Below are positions 17,474-25,962 of a stretch of DNA of 64,000 nucleotides, one piece after another. Source of the stretch: Streptomyces sp. cf386 (GTDB taxonomy: Bacteria > Actinomycetota > Actinomycetes > Streptomycetales > Streptomycetaceae). Position numbers and translations under genes: made by a program. Where the stretch lies: positions 109,753 to 173,752 of the forward strand of contig NZ_FNHV01000020.1 in NCBI RefSeq assembly GCF_900103585.1. Direction: 5' to 3'. The notes under the pieces were generated by a model, which had not been told where the DNA came from, did not search any database, and worked only from the letters and a program-made list of their open reading frames with translations. The stretch's first letter is position 1. Every line of letters starts with the position of its first letter.

Positions 17474-17506
17474 ATTTCCTATCGAATTACTAGGGAAGTG
17501 TTGACC
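17466..17506 (+). promoter_or_regulatory. Palindromic operator and -35 box for the DszC-like gene
   Basis: TTCCCTAG (17466-17473) and CTAGGGAA (17490-17497) form a perfect inverted repeat, with TCCTA-N9-TAGGG nested inside it. TTGACC (17501-17506) follows directly as a -35 candidate. The same nested pattern occurs at 19483-19510 and, more weakly, at 770-800. The nearby Rrf2 regulator is the obvious binder. Confidence 0.6.
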
Positions 17507-17595
17507 CCCGTCGGTGGAGCGAGTGAGGATGACGCTGACCGGGTCGGCCGGGCAGACCGGGACCGCGTTGTCTTCTGCCTTGAAGGAAGTCCGTC

Positions 17596-18825
17596 ATGAC
17601 AACTGCACCACCGGCCGACAAGACGGTCGCAGCGGTGATCGGGCGCTCCGACTGGCCGCACATCGCCCGTGAGCTCGCGGACGACCTGGCCACGGACGCG
17701 GTCGAGCGCGAGCAGGCCGGCAAGCCTCCGCTCGACGAGGTAGCGCGGCTGCGTGAATCGGGGCTCCTGACGCTGCTCGTACCGGCCGCACTCGGCGGCG
17801 GGGGAGCGGACTGGCGTACCGCCTACACGGTCGTGCGGACCGTCGCCGCGGCCGACGGCGCGGTGGGTCATCTGCTGGGCAGTCACTACTTCCTGTCCTA
17901 CGGCGCCCGGTTCTTCGCCGCCCCCGACCGTGCCGCCCGGGTCGAGCGGGCGTTCACGGCGGGGCAGTGGTACTGGGGCGGCGGTATCGCCTCGAACGAA
18001 CCGCCGCTCATGTTGACCCCGACGGTGGGCGGCTATCTGCTGGACGGCCATCAGCGGTACGGCTCCGGAGTCGGGGTCGCCGACCGGCTGGTGGTCCGTG
18101 CCGCCGTGCCCGGCACCGGTGAGCCCCTCGCCGTCCTCGTCGACCCCGCTCACCCGGGCCTCGTGAGCGGCGCCGGCGGCGACACCTTCGGGCAGCGGCT
18201 GGCGGCCGCCGGCAGCGTGGGGTTCGACTCCGTGCCGGTCGCGGCCGACGACGTACTCGGCTCGCTCTCCCCGGACGACGGTGCCCTCTCGCCCTTCGCC
18301 GGACTCGCCGTGCCGACCGCGCGGCTGGTCTCCGCCCAGTTCTGTCTCGGTGTCGCCGACGGCCTGCTCGGTGAAGTCCGGGAGCACGGAAGGGCGGTGC
18401 ACAGCCCCTGGCAGCCCTTCTCACCCCAGCCCTGGCCGGGCGGCCCGTCGCAGGACCCGTACGTGCTGACCGCGTTCGGCGAGCTGGCCGTCGCCGCACG
18501 TGCCGCGTCCGCCCTCGCCGACCAGGCGGTGACCGCCCTCACGCAGGGCCTTGCACGGGGGCACGACCTCGACGACGAGGAGTGCGCGGAGATCGCCGTC
18601 CTGGCGAGCGCGGCCGAGGCCGCCGCCTCCCGGGCCGCGCAGGAGATCACCAGCCGTGCGCTGGACGCCGTCGGCGCGCACGCCGCCTTCGCCCGGCACG
18701 GCCTGGACCGCTTCTGGCGCGACACCCGCACCCACACCCTGCGCGAGCCGGTCGCCCACCGATTGCGCGAGGTCGGGGACTACTTCCTCAACGGCGCGCA
18801 CCCCCCGTTCAGCCTTCCCGCCTGA
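17596..18825 (+). CDS. Acyl-CoA dehydrogenase-fold flavin monooxygenase, DszC/SfnB-like
   Basis: 409-residue flavin-dependent enzyme of the class D monooxygenase group (DszC, SfnC). It shows PPLDEVARLRESGLLTLLVP, HLLGSHYFLSYGARFF, a serine/glycine-rich flavin region around GGYLLDGHQRYGSGVGVADR, and RFWRDTRTHTLREPVAHRLR near the end. It is a single-gene unit behind the palindromic operator at 17466, ahead of the Rrf2 regulator. Likely task: oxidation of a sulfur heterocycle, sulfide or sulfone. It is only distantly similar to SfnB at 15002. Confidence 0.82.
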   Translation: MTTAPPADKTVAAVIGRSDWPHIARELADDLATDAVEREQAGKPPLDEVARLRESGLLTLLVPAALGGGGADWRTAYTVVRTVAAADGAVGHLLGSHYFLSYGARFFAAPDRAARVERAFTAGQWYWGGGIASNEPPLMLTPTVGGYLLDGHQRYGSGVGVADRLVVRAAVPGTGEPLAVLVDPAHPGLVSGAGGDTFGQRLAAAGSVGFDSVPVAADDVLGSLSPDDGALSPFAGLAVPTARLVSAQFCLGVADGLLGEVREHGRAVHSPWQPFSPQPWPGGPSQDPYVLTAFGELAVAARAASALADQAVTALTQGLARGHDLDDEECAEIAVLASAAEAAASRAAQEITSRALDAVGAHAAFARHGLDRFWRDTRTHTLREPVAHRLREVGDYFLNGAHPPFSLPA

Positions 18826-18864
18826 GCGAGGGCCCGGCGGGTGAGTGCCGACACGGTAGTGATG

Positions 18865-18870
18865 GATAAT
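18865..18870 (+). promoter_or_regulatory. -10 box of the Rrf2 gene, probable leaderless transcript
   Basis: GATAAT ends six bases before ATG 18877, so transcription would begin at or next to the start codon. No ribosome site is visible upstream of that ATG. Confidence 0.5.
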
Positions 18871-18876
18871 CTCGCT

Positions 18877-19335
18877 ATGCGGATCTCGGCGAGGGCGGAC
18901 TATGCGGTGCGGGCGGCGTTGGAGCTGGCCGCGGCAGGGGACGACACGTCGCTCAAGGCCGAGGCGATCGCCGAGGCGCAGGGCATCCCGCACAAGTTCC
19001 TGGAGGGCATCCTCGGCGACCTGCGCCGGGGCGGCCTCGTGGTCAGCCAGCGGGGCGGCAAGGGTGGCTACCGGCTCGCCCGCCCGGCCGACTCGATCCC
19101 CATCGCGGACGTGATCCGGGTGGCGGACGGCCCCCTGGTCTCGGTGCGCGGCGTACGCCCGCCCGACCTCTCCTACGTCGGCCCCGCGGAGTCCCTGCTG
19201 CCGCTCTGGATCGCCGTCCGCGCCAACGTCCGCAAGATCCTCGGCGAGGTCACGCTGGCCCATGTCGCCGCGGCCAAACTGCCCGACGACGTCCTGAGCC
19301 TCGCGGACGACCCCGAGGCCTGGACGAACCCCTGA
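18877..19335 (+). CDS. Rrf2-family transcriptional regulator, CymR-like
   Basis: 152-residue DNA-binding protein. The winged helix reads ISARADYAVRAALELAAAG, then AEAQGIPHKFLEGILGDLRR and the wing GGLVVSQRGGKGGYRLARPA, characteristic of Rrf2. The dimer helix region has no cysteines, so it cannot hold the iron-sulfur cluster of IscR or NsrR and fits the CymR type that senses cysteine status through a partner protein. It lies between two TCCTA-N9-TAGGG sites (17466 and 19483) that it probably binds. ATG 18877 is preferred over the upstream GTG 18841 because a -10 box fits it. Confidence 0.85.
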   Translation: MRISARADYAVRAALELAAAGDDTSLKAEAIAEAQGIPHKFLEGILGDLRRGGLVVSQRGGKGGYRLARPADSIPIADVIRVADGPLVSVRGVRPPDLSYVGPAESLLPLWIAVRANVRKILGEVTLAHVAAAKLPDDVLSLADDPEAWTNP

Positions 19336-19482
19336 CGGAACCACCGGCCGACTCTCTCCCGTCGGCCGACCCCCTACCACCGGCCGACTCTCCGGCCGCA
19401 CCCGCTGCCGATTCCCCGACCGGCGTCTCATTGCTCGTCAGCCCTCTTGACGCGGCTCGGATCCGGCCTGAGACTCCATTAC

Positions 19483-19510
19483 GGGAATCCTAGTGAATTG
19501 GTAGGGAAAT
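19483..19510 (+). promoter_or_regulatory. Candidate Rrf2 operator upstream of leader 5
   Basis: Contains TCCTAGTGAATTGGTAGGGA, which shares TCCTA, GAATT and TAGGGAA at the same spacing with the 17466-17497 site. It ends at the start codon of leader peptide 5. The rest of 19336-19482 holds only a repetitive CCGGCCGACTCT stretch with no gene seen. Confidence 0.55.
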
Positions 19511-19675
19511 ATGGGCCGCTCCGCGCTGGACCTCGGCAGTGACACGGTCCGTGTCGCCGTCCGGCCGCTGCCCCTGCAGCCCCTGCTGACGTCCCGTCGC
19601 CACATCGACCTCGAGCGTGTGTGCAGTGCGGCAAGTTCCCCGCACGGTGCGGGCGGCGCCACAGCCCGCCCCTGA
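19511..19675 (+). CDS. Sulfur-regulon leader peptide 5, long variant (54 aa)
   Basis: ATG 19511 to TGA 19675 includes the core LLTSRRHIDLERVCSAASS, with the same LTSRRHID start as leader 1. Unlike the others it has a long N-terminal extension and runs on for about 14 residues past the place where the family ends in Cys-Arg. The only Cys precedes Ser-Ala. It may be a decayed leader or one with altered sensing. It ends 90 bases before the next gene. Confidence 0.65.
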   Translation: MGRSALDLGSDTVRVAVRPLPLQPLLTSRRHIDLERVCSAASSPHGAGGATARP

Positions 19676-19765
19676 ACCTCACCTCACGTACCGCATTCCG
19701 GCCGCGCCGAAGCCGCCGCGCGCCATCGCCGTCGTATGCCCGTGACCGAGCACCCAGGGAGACGT

Positions 19766-20611
19766 ATGTCCGCCCCATCCCCGACCGCCGTGCCGTCCTT
19801 CCGGAGCAGGATCGGCTGTGACGCGCGCAGCGGGTACTACGCCGCGCCCCGCCGCTACCGCCTCCACCTGACCCTGTCGTGTCCGCGCTGTCTGCGCATC
19901 GCCGTCACCCACAGCCTGCTCGGCCTCGCCGACACCCTCCCGGTGACGCTGCTGCCCGCCGTGCCCGACGCCCCGGACGGTGGGCACCAGGAGCTGCGCC
20001 CGCTGTACGAGGCCAGTTCGCACCAGCACCCGGGACCGGCCGCGGCGCCGGTGCTCAGCGACACCTGGTCCGGCACGATCGTGAGCACCCATGCCCCCGA
20101 CATCCTGCGGGACCTGGCCCGGCGGTTCGGCGGCGACGGCCCGGACCTCTTCCCGCGCGGCGCCGAGGAGGCCGTCGAGGGCATCGGCCGGCTCTGTGAG
20201 CAGGACATCACCGCGTCCGCGCAGCGCGCCGGGGAGCCGGACGTCGACCCGGCGGTGCGCGACACCGCGCTCACCACCCTGCTGGACGCCCTGGGCGCGC
20301 TGGAGCGGCGGCTTGCCTCCCAGGAGTACGTGCTGGGCGGCGAACCGACCCTCGCCGACGTCGAGTTGTGGGTGACCCTGGTCCAGCTGGACACCGTGCA
20401 CCGCCACCACCTGGACGCCGCAGCGGTGCACCGCATCACCGGCCACCCCCACCTCTGGGCCTACGCCAAGCGCCTCGCGGCGCACCCCGCCTTCGGCCCC
20501 CACCTCGACCTGGACGGCATCGCCCGCAGGCACCACGCCCACTGCCGGGGTATGGAGGCGGCGGGCGCGGCGGTGCAGATCGTGGACTGGGCGGCGTACG
20601 CACGGGGATAG
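19766..20611 (+). CDS. Glutathione S-transferase-fold, glutathionyl-hydroquinone reductase-like protein
   Basis: 281-residue protein related to the YqjG/ECM4 family. The N-terminal thioredoxin-like part has LHLTLSCPRCLRIAVTHSLL, where Ser-Cys-Pro-Arg-Cys marks the redox site, and SDTWSGTIVSTHAPDILRDL. The C-terminal helical domain has YVLGGEPTLADVELWVTLVQ. Actinomycetes lack glutathione, so mycothiol is the likely thiol. It is under leader peptide 5 and a putative Rrf2 site, linking thiol-adduct repair to sulfur supply. The start chosen is ATG 19766. Confidence 0.8.
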   Translation: MSAPSPTAVPSFRSRIGCDARSGYYAAPRRYRLHLTLSCPRCLRIAVTHSLLGLADTLPVTLLPAVPDAPDGGHQELRPLYEASSHQHPGPAAAPVLSDTWSGTIVSTHAPDILRDLARRFGGDGPDLFPRGAEEAVEGIGRLCEQDITASAQRAGEPDVDPAVRDTALTTLLDALGALERRLASQEYVLGGEPTLADVELWVTLVQLDTVHRHHLDAAAVHRITGHPHLWAYAKRLAAHPAFGPHLDLDGIARRHHAHCRGMEAAGAAVQIVDWAAYARG

Positions 20612-20669
20612 GTAGGGAGGGGGCAGGCGGCTACTCGGCTGCGAGCGGTCGGCAGGCCATGTGGAACGG

Positions 20670-21410
20670 TCAGTCGGCCGGCTTCTCCCACACCGACACA
20701 TGCTTGCCGCTCTCGCTCGTGAACGGCGCGCGCGTCCAGTCCTCCCACCGGCCGCGCAGCCGCAGACCGGCGAGTCGCGCCATCAGGTCCAGCTCGGCCG
20801 GCCAGATGTACCGGAACGGGATGGACGAGTGCTCCGCGCGGCCGTCGACGATGGTCACGTAGTTCGAACTCATCGCCTGTGTGGCGGGGTCGTAGGTGTC
20901 GAACGCCCAGCGTGTGTCGCTGATGTGGAACGGTACGGCTTTCTGCCCGGCCGGGAGTTTCCGCAGTTCCGGCACCATGACCTCGACGACGAAGCGGCCG
21001 CCCGGCGCCAGGTGCGCGGCGACGTTGCGGAAGCAGTCGACCTGGGCGTCCTGCGTCGTCAGGTTCATGATTGTGTTGAAGACCAGATAGGCGAGGGAGA
21101 AGGTCTTCTCCACGCGTGCTGTCGCGAAGTCCCCGATCGTCACGTCGATCGCGTCGCCGCCGGGCTTGGCGCGCAGCCGTTCCACCATGGCGCGGGACAG
21201 GTCGATGCCGTGCACCGGGACACCGCGGGCGGCCAGCGGTAGCGCGATGCGGCCGGTGCCGATGCCGAGTTCGAGTGCCGGGCCGTCGCCGGCCAGTTCG
21301 GCCAACAGGTCGACCGTCCGGTCCACCACGTCAGTGCGGAACTCGCTCGCCTCCGACTCGTCGTAGTCGGCAGCGACGTTCTCTCCGAAGTAGCCATCGT
21401 CATCGATCAC
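20670..21410 (-). CDS. SAM-dependent methyltransferase (class I)
   Basis: 246-residue methyltransferase. The SAM-binding motif is LELGIGTGRIALPLAARGVP with VHGIDLSRAMVERLR after it, then LAPGGRFVVEVMVPELRKLP. It starts at GTG 21410. No partner gene is near: it is convergent with the GST-like gene and divergent from the flavin oxidase. The substrate is unknown, though the family is often annotated as a small-molecule methyltransferase. Confidence 0.85.
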   Translation of the reverse strand: MIDDDGYFGENVAADYDESEASEFRTDVVDRTVDLLAELAGDGPALELGIGTGRIALPLAARGVPVHGIDLSRAMVERLRAKPGGDAIDVTIGDFATARVEKTFSLAYLVFNTIMNLTTQDAQVDCFRNVAAHLAPGGRFVVEVMVPELRKLPAGQKAVPFHISDTRWAFDTYDPATQAMSSNYVTIVDGRAEHSSIPFRYIWPAELDLMARLAGLRLRGRWEDWTRAPFTSESGKHVSVWEKPAD

Positions 21411-21587
21411 GCCCGGGACCGTACTCCGGGCCGTGCTTGCCGTGCACGCGATTTCCCGCGGACGGTCGACAGGGGGGGGCGGCACCACCATGACCGGGGG
21501 GTTGGGACGACTGCCCTCGGCGCCTTCGCCGCCTAGATTCGTGAACCGAAGGAAGTGAGGACCCGGAAGAAGGCACGAGGACACGTC

Positions 21588-23189
21588 ATGAGCGCTTTGA
21601 GCAGGCGGAACGTACTGCGCGGCGGCCTGGTCGCCACGACGGCGGGGGTCGTGGCGCCCGGGCTCGGGAGGCCGGTCGCGGCGGCCGGCGACGGGGTGTC
21701 CTGCCCTCCGCCGCCAGGACCGGCCATGGTCGGGCCCGGCGATGCGCGGTTCCAGTCGCTGGCGACCCGGGGCTACAACCGCCGGTTCGTGGGCAGGCCG
21801 GAGCACGTCTGGGTGGTCGGCACGACCGCGCACGTCGTACGGGCCGTGCAGCAGGCGGTGGACAGCGGACGGCGGATCACGGTGCGCAGTGGCGGCCATG
21901 GCTTCGAGAACTTCGTCGCCGACCCGGCCGTGGAGGTGGTCGTCGACATGTCCGCCATGAACGGCGTCGCGTACGACCCGGGGCGCCGCGCCTTCTCCGT
22001 CGAGGCCGGGGCCCTGCTGGGCGAGGTGTACCGGCGGCTGTATCTGGGCTGGGGCGTGACGGTCCCGGCGGGCTGGTGCGCCGATGTCGGCGTCGGCGGA
22101 CATGTCCTGGGCGGTGGCTACGGTCCGCTGTCCCGGCTGATGGGCCTGTCCGTCGACCACCTGTACGCGGTCGAGGTGGTCGTCGTGGGCCGCGACGGCA
22201 GGGCACGCAGTGTGGTCGCCACCCGCGAACTTGCCGATCCGCACCGGGACTTGTGGTGGGCGCACACCGGCGGCGGAGGTGGCAGCTTCGGCATCGTCAC
22301 CCGCTACTGGTTCCGCACCCCCGGAGCCGACGGCGACGTCCCGTCCGCCCTGCTGCCCGCACCGCCGGCCGGTGTGCTGAGCTTCTCGGTCTCCTGGGAC
22401 TGGCAGCAGCTCGACAAGACGTCCTTCGCCCGGCTGGTCCGCAACCACGGCGAGTGGGCCGAGAAGCACAGCGCCCCCGACTCGCCGTACCTCGCCCTCT
22501 ACAGCGAACTCGCTCTCACCCGCCGCCTGTCCGGGACGGTCTTCATGATCGGTCAGGTGGCCGCCGAGTCCGGCGCCGAGCGGATGCTGGACGAGCACAT
22601 CGCCGCGATCAACCGGGGCGTCCCGGTCCAGCCGGTCCGCACGCTGCGCAAGCAACCCTGGCTGGCCGCGGCCCTGGCCGGCTCACCGGGTGACCCCGGC
22701 CCGGTCTACCGTCTGAAGGTCAAGTCGGGCCATCTCCGCCGACGCTTCAACGGCCGGCAGATCGACGCCCTGCACCATCACCTCACCCGGTCCGACTACG
22801 ACCACCCGGGCGGCAGCGTGAGCCTCTACACGCACGGCGGCAAGGTCAACACCGTCGCGCCGGACGCGACCGCGACACCCCACCGCGACGCGAGCATCAA
22901 GATGTTCTACGTCAACGGCTGGGAGGACCCCCGCGACGACGCTCGGCACATCGGCTGGCTGCGCGAGCTCTACGAGGACCTGTACGCCGGCACCGGCGGC
23001 GCCCCCGGCCCAGCCGACGGCGCGTTCATCAACTACCCGGACACCGACCTCGCCGACCCCGCCCGGAACACCGGAGCCCCGTGGCACGACCTGTACTTCG
23101 GCGACAACTACCGCCGCCTCCAAGGCATCAAGGCGAAGTGGGACCCCCGTGACGTCTTCCACCACGCCCTGTCGATCAGGCGAGCGTGA
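21588..23189 (+). CDS. Tat-exported FAD oxidase, berberine-bridge-enzyme type
   Basis: 533-residue FAD-dependent oxidoreductase. A twin-arginine signal SRRNVLRGGLVATT is near the N-terminus. The FAD domain carries RSGGHGFEN with His104 and GWCADVGVGGHVLGGGYGPL with Cys164, the pair that binds FAD bicovalently in this family. The C-terminal BBE motif NYPDTDL and LYFGDNYRRLQGIKAKWDP is intact. Likely an oxidase of carbohydrates or aromatic secondary products in the cell envelope. Its 3' end overlaps that of the P450 gene by 14 bases. ATG 21588 is used. Confidence 0.9.
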   Translation: MSALSRRNVLRGGLVATTAGVVAPGLGRPVAAAGDGVSCPPPPGPAMVGPGDARFQSLATRGYNRRFVGRPEHVWVVGTTAHVVRAVQQAVDSGRRITVRSGGHGFENFVADPAVEVVVDMSAMNGVAYDPGRRAFSVEAGALLGEVYRRLYLGWGVTVPAGWCADVGVGGHVLGGGYGPLSRLMGLSVDHLYAVEVVVVGRDGRARSVVATRELADPHRDLWWAHTGGGGGSFGIVTRYWFRTPGADGDVPSALLPAPPAGVLSFSVSWDWQQLDKTSFARLVRNHGEWAEKHSAPDSPYLALYSELALTRRLSGTVFMIGQVAAESGAERMLDEHIAAINRGVPVQPVRTLRKQPWLAAALAGSPGDPGPVYRLKVKSGHLRRRFNGRQIDALHHHLTRSDYDHPGGSVSLYTHGGKVNTVAPDATATPHRDASIKMFYVNGWEDPRDDARHIGWLRELYEDLYAGTGGAPGPADGAFINYPDTDLADPARNTGAPWHDLYFGDNYRRLQGIKAKWDPRDVFHHALSIRRA

Positions 23190-24483
23190 CCTCGACCGGC
23201 AGCTTCTTGATGCCGTTGACGAAGTTGGAGCGCACGCGCGGCACGTCGCCGGCCAGCCTGATGTCGGCGATCCTCGGGATCAGTTCCTCGAACATGATGC
23301 GGATCTCGGTACGGGCGAGCAGGTTGCCCAGGCACAGGTGCGGGCTGCCCTTGCCGAAGGTGACGTGGTCGTTGTCGGTGCGGGCGACGTCGAAGTCGTA
23401 CGGATTGCCGAAGACCTCCTCGTCGCGGTTGCCCGAGGCGAACCACATGACGACCTTGTCGCCCTCCTTGACCAGCTTGCCGCCGAGTTCGACGTCGAGC
23501 GTCGCCGTTCGGCGGAAGTGGTAGACGGGGGAGGCCCAGCGCAGGAACTCCTCGACCGCCGTGGGGATCAGGGACGGGTCCTCCTGGAGGCGGGCCAGCT
23601 GCTCGGGGTGCTGGAGGAGGGCCAGCATGGAGTGGGAGATGGTGTGCCGGGTGGTCTCGTTGCCGGCCACGACCAGGAGCAGGAAGTAGTTGTCGAAGTC
23701 CTGCGGGGAGAGCGGGACGCCGTCCCGCGGGGTCGTATTGACCAGCCGCGAGACCAGGTCCGTACCATCACCGCCGCGCCGCTGCCGGGCCAACTCCCGC
23801 CCGTACTCGAAGACTTCGATGGAGGCGGGGGAGCGGAACGGCAGATCGCGGTACTTCTCGCTCTCCGCGCTGTGCAGCAGCACGTCCGCGTAGTCGGGGT
23901 CGGTGTTGCCGATGATGCGGTTGCCCCAGTCGATGAGCCGCTGGTTGTCCTCCGGCGGCACGTCGAGCAGCCGGGCCAGGACGTTGATCGGGAAGTCCGC
24001 GGAGACATCGGCGACGAAGTCGAAGGTGCCCTTGGCCAGGGCCGTGTCCAGAGTCTTGGCGGTCAGGCCGCGCAGGAAGTCGGCGTAGCTGTTGATGACG
24101 CCCGCGCCGAACTGGCGCTGGATCACGCTGCGCAGTGCACGGTGCCGTACACCGTCCAGCTCCAGGATGGAGGCCCGCTTCTTGATCTGGTCGTCGTCGA
24201 CCTCTTCGAGGTTGACGAACCGCGTCGAGGTGAAGGTCTCCGCGTCCCGGTCGACCCGGGCGATGTCGGCGTGCCGGGTCACCGCCCAGAAACCGGAGTT
24301 GGGCGCCTCCTCGGGCTGCCAGTGCACCGGGTCCTCATGGCGCAGGGTGTGGAACATCCGCCACGGGGTGACCCCGTCGGTGAAGTTGTCCAGGTCGGCG
24401 AGGTCGACGTCCGCCAGTGGCATGGGTTCGTCAGCGGCAGCGGCAGCGGTGGGGGACTGGGAAGGGGTCTGCGTCTCGGTCAT
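23176..24483 (-). CDS. Cytochrome P450
   Basis: 435-residue soluble bacterial P450. The I-helix AGNETTRHTISH provides the oxygen-binding threonine pair. The ExxR region is EEFLRWASPVYHFRRTA, and the haem loop FGKGSPHLCLGNLLAR places the ligand Cys at about residue 384. It follows the glutamine-synthetase-like gene by 16 bases on the same strand. Electrons probably come from the divergent ferredoxin (26203) and reductase (26396). P450, ferredoxin and GS-like genes also occur together in mycobacterial cyclic-amine degradation. Substrate not known; ring or N-adjacent hydroxylation is a reasonable guess. Confidence 0.93.
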   Translation of the reverse strand: MTETQTPSQSPTAAAAADEPMPLADVDLADLDNFTDGVTPWRMFHTLRHEDPVHWQPEEAPNSGFWAVTRHADIARVDRDAETFTSTRFVNLEEVDDDQIKKRASILELDGVRHRALRSVIQRQFGAGVINSYADFLRGLTAKTLDTALAKGTFDFVADVSADFPINVLARLLDVPPEDNQRLIDWGNRIIGNTDPDYADVLLHSAESEKYRDLPFRSPASIEVFEYGRELARQRRGGDGTDLVSRLVNTTPRDGVPLSPQDFDNYFLLLVVAGNETTRHTISHSMLALLQHPEQLARLQEDPSLIPTAVEEFLRWASPVYHFRRTATLDVELGGKLVKEGDKVVMWFASGNRDEEVFGNPYDFDVARTDNDHVTFGKGSPHLCLGNLLARTEIRIMFEELIPRIADIRLAGDVPRVRSNFVNGIKKLPVEVTLA

Positions 24484-24499
24484 CAGGGGCTCCAGGGCG

Positions 24500-25855
24500 T
24501 CACAGGTGGTAGGCGTACTCGGTGAACTCCCAGTCGGTGACATGCCGTTGGAAGCGTTCGACCTCGTTGCGCTTGTAGGTCAGGAAGGATGAGGTGAAGC
24601 CCTTGCCGAGCAGGTCGGTCAGGGCGGTGTCCGCCTCCAGCGCGTCCAGGGCGGCGGACAGGTCCCTGGGCAGCACGGCCGCCCTGGCGGTGTCGTAGCC
24701 GTAGCCCTCCAACGGGGCGGGTGGCTCCTCACCGGCCTGGATGCCGAGCAGCGCGGCGGCGATCGTGCCGGCGACGAGGAGGTAGGGGTTGGCGCCGGCG
24801 TCCCCGAGGCGCAGTTCGACGCGGGCACCCGAGCCACGCTCCGGCGGGATGCGGACCATCGCGCTGCGGTTGTCCAGCCCCCAGTCGATCAGCCAGGGCG
24901 CGAGGGTGTCGGGCCCGAAGCGTTTGTACGAGTTGACGGTCGGGTTGGCCAGGGCGGCGAGCGCGGGAGCGTGGGCGACGATGCCGGCGACGGCGTGCCG
25001 GGCGACGGCGGAGAGGCCGTAGGCGCCCGCGGGGTCGTCGAAGGCGTTGTGCCCCTCGGCGTCGTCGCAGGACAGGTGCAGATGGAAGCCGGAGCCGCCC
25101 GCGTCGCCGTACGGCTTGGCCATGAAGGTGGCGAGCCGGCCCTCCTTGCGGGCCAGCTCCTTCACCGCGGCCTTGAAGCGGAACGCGCGGTCGGCCGCGT
25201 CCAGCGCCTCGGAGTGGGTCAGGTTGATCTCGTACTGGCCGCCGTCGAACTCGTGGTTGCCGGTGATCACGCCGAGGTTCAGATCGCGCAGGTGCCGCAG
25301 AGTGCGCAGCAGATGGTTGTCGGGGTCGGCGCGCAGGCCCGCGGTGTAGACGGCGCCGGTGGTCTCCGGGGCGCGGCGCCAGCCGGTGGGCGTGCCGGGG
25401 GCGGGCTCCAGCAGGAAGTACTCCAGCTCCGGGCCGATGACGGGACGCAGGCCCTGCTCGGAGCAGCGGGCCAGCACCGCGCGCAGCAGATCGCGCGGTG
25501 ACTCCGGGGCGGGAGCTCCGGTCGCCGGGTCGGTGACCTCGCCGAGACAGGTGGCGACTCCGGGCTCCCAGGGCAGCACGGCCAGCGTGGACAGGTCGGG
25601 GCGTACGGTCACGTCCGGCAGTCCGGCGTCGATGCCGCCCGCCACCGGTACCACGTCGCCCTGCGGGCTGGTGTGGTAGACGGCCCGGCAGAAGGCCAGA
25701 CCGTGCTCGCGGGCCGACGGCAGATGGTCCACCAGGACGTCCCGGGCGCGGTCGGTGCCGATGAGGTCGGGATAGATCACCCGGACCACGTCCACACCCT
25801 CGGCGGTGAGCCGCTCCATGTGCCGGCGGATGTCTGGGTTGTCGTGAGCGCTCAC
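24500..25855 (-). CDS. Glutamine synthetase-like gamma-glutamyl amine ligase
   Basis: 451-residue member of the GlnA family, shorter and more divergent than the housekeeping enzyme, as in PuuA, GlnA3/GlnA4 or aniline-type ligases. Catalytic-domain blocks are visible: GPELEYFLLEP, NHEFDGGQYEINLTHSEALD, FMAKPYGDAGGSGFHLHLS, ANPTVNSYKRFGP and GARVELRLGDAGANPYLLVA. GTG 25855 is preceded by GAGGAGA. It would join glutamate to an amine with ATP. The PuuD-like hydrolase (35704) and PuuC-like dehydrogenase (34217) in the same putative regulon support a gamma-glutamylation route. Confidence 0.88.
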   Translation of the reverse strand: MSAHDNPDIRRHMERLTAEGVDVVRVIYPDLIGTDRARDVLVDHLPSAREHGLAFCRAVYHTSPQGDVVPVAGGIDAGLPDVTVRPDLSTLAVLPWEPGVATCLGEVTDPATGAPAPESPRDLLRAVLARCSEQGLRPVIGPELEYFLLEPAPGTPTGWRRAPETTGAVYTAGLRADPDNHLLRTLRHLRDLNLGVITGNHEFDGGQYEINLTHSEALDAADRAFRFKAAVKELARKEGRLATFMAKPYGDAGGSGFHLHLSCDDAEGHNAFDDPAGAYGLSAVARHAVAGIVAHAPALAALANPTVNSYKRFGPDTLAPWLIDWGLDNRSAMVRIPPERGSGARVELRLGDAGANPYLLVAGTIAAALLGIQAGEEPPAPLEGYGYDTARAAVLPRDLSAALDALEADTALTDLLGKGFTSSFLTYKRNEVERFQRHVTDWEFTEYAYHL

Positions 25856-25962
25856 CGATGTCTCCTCGGGCGGATGGGAATGGGTGGCGTGGGGACGACC
25901 TGAGCGGTGGGTGCGGGGCGCATCGGCGGGTGCGGAGTGCGGAGGGGCGACCCGGGGTCGTC

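Noticed and set aside
17536..17700. Possible leader peptide at ATG 17530 before the DszC-like gene
   Set aside because: The short frame lacks the R-R-H-x-D core and overlaps the real gene; the operator at 17466 is the better regulatory signal.
23176..25855. P450 and neighbours as part of an antibiotic gene cluster
   Set aside because: No polyketide, peptide or terpene synthase is in the window; the surrounding genes are catabolic.
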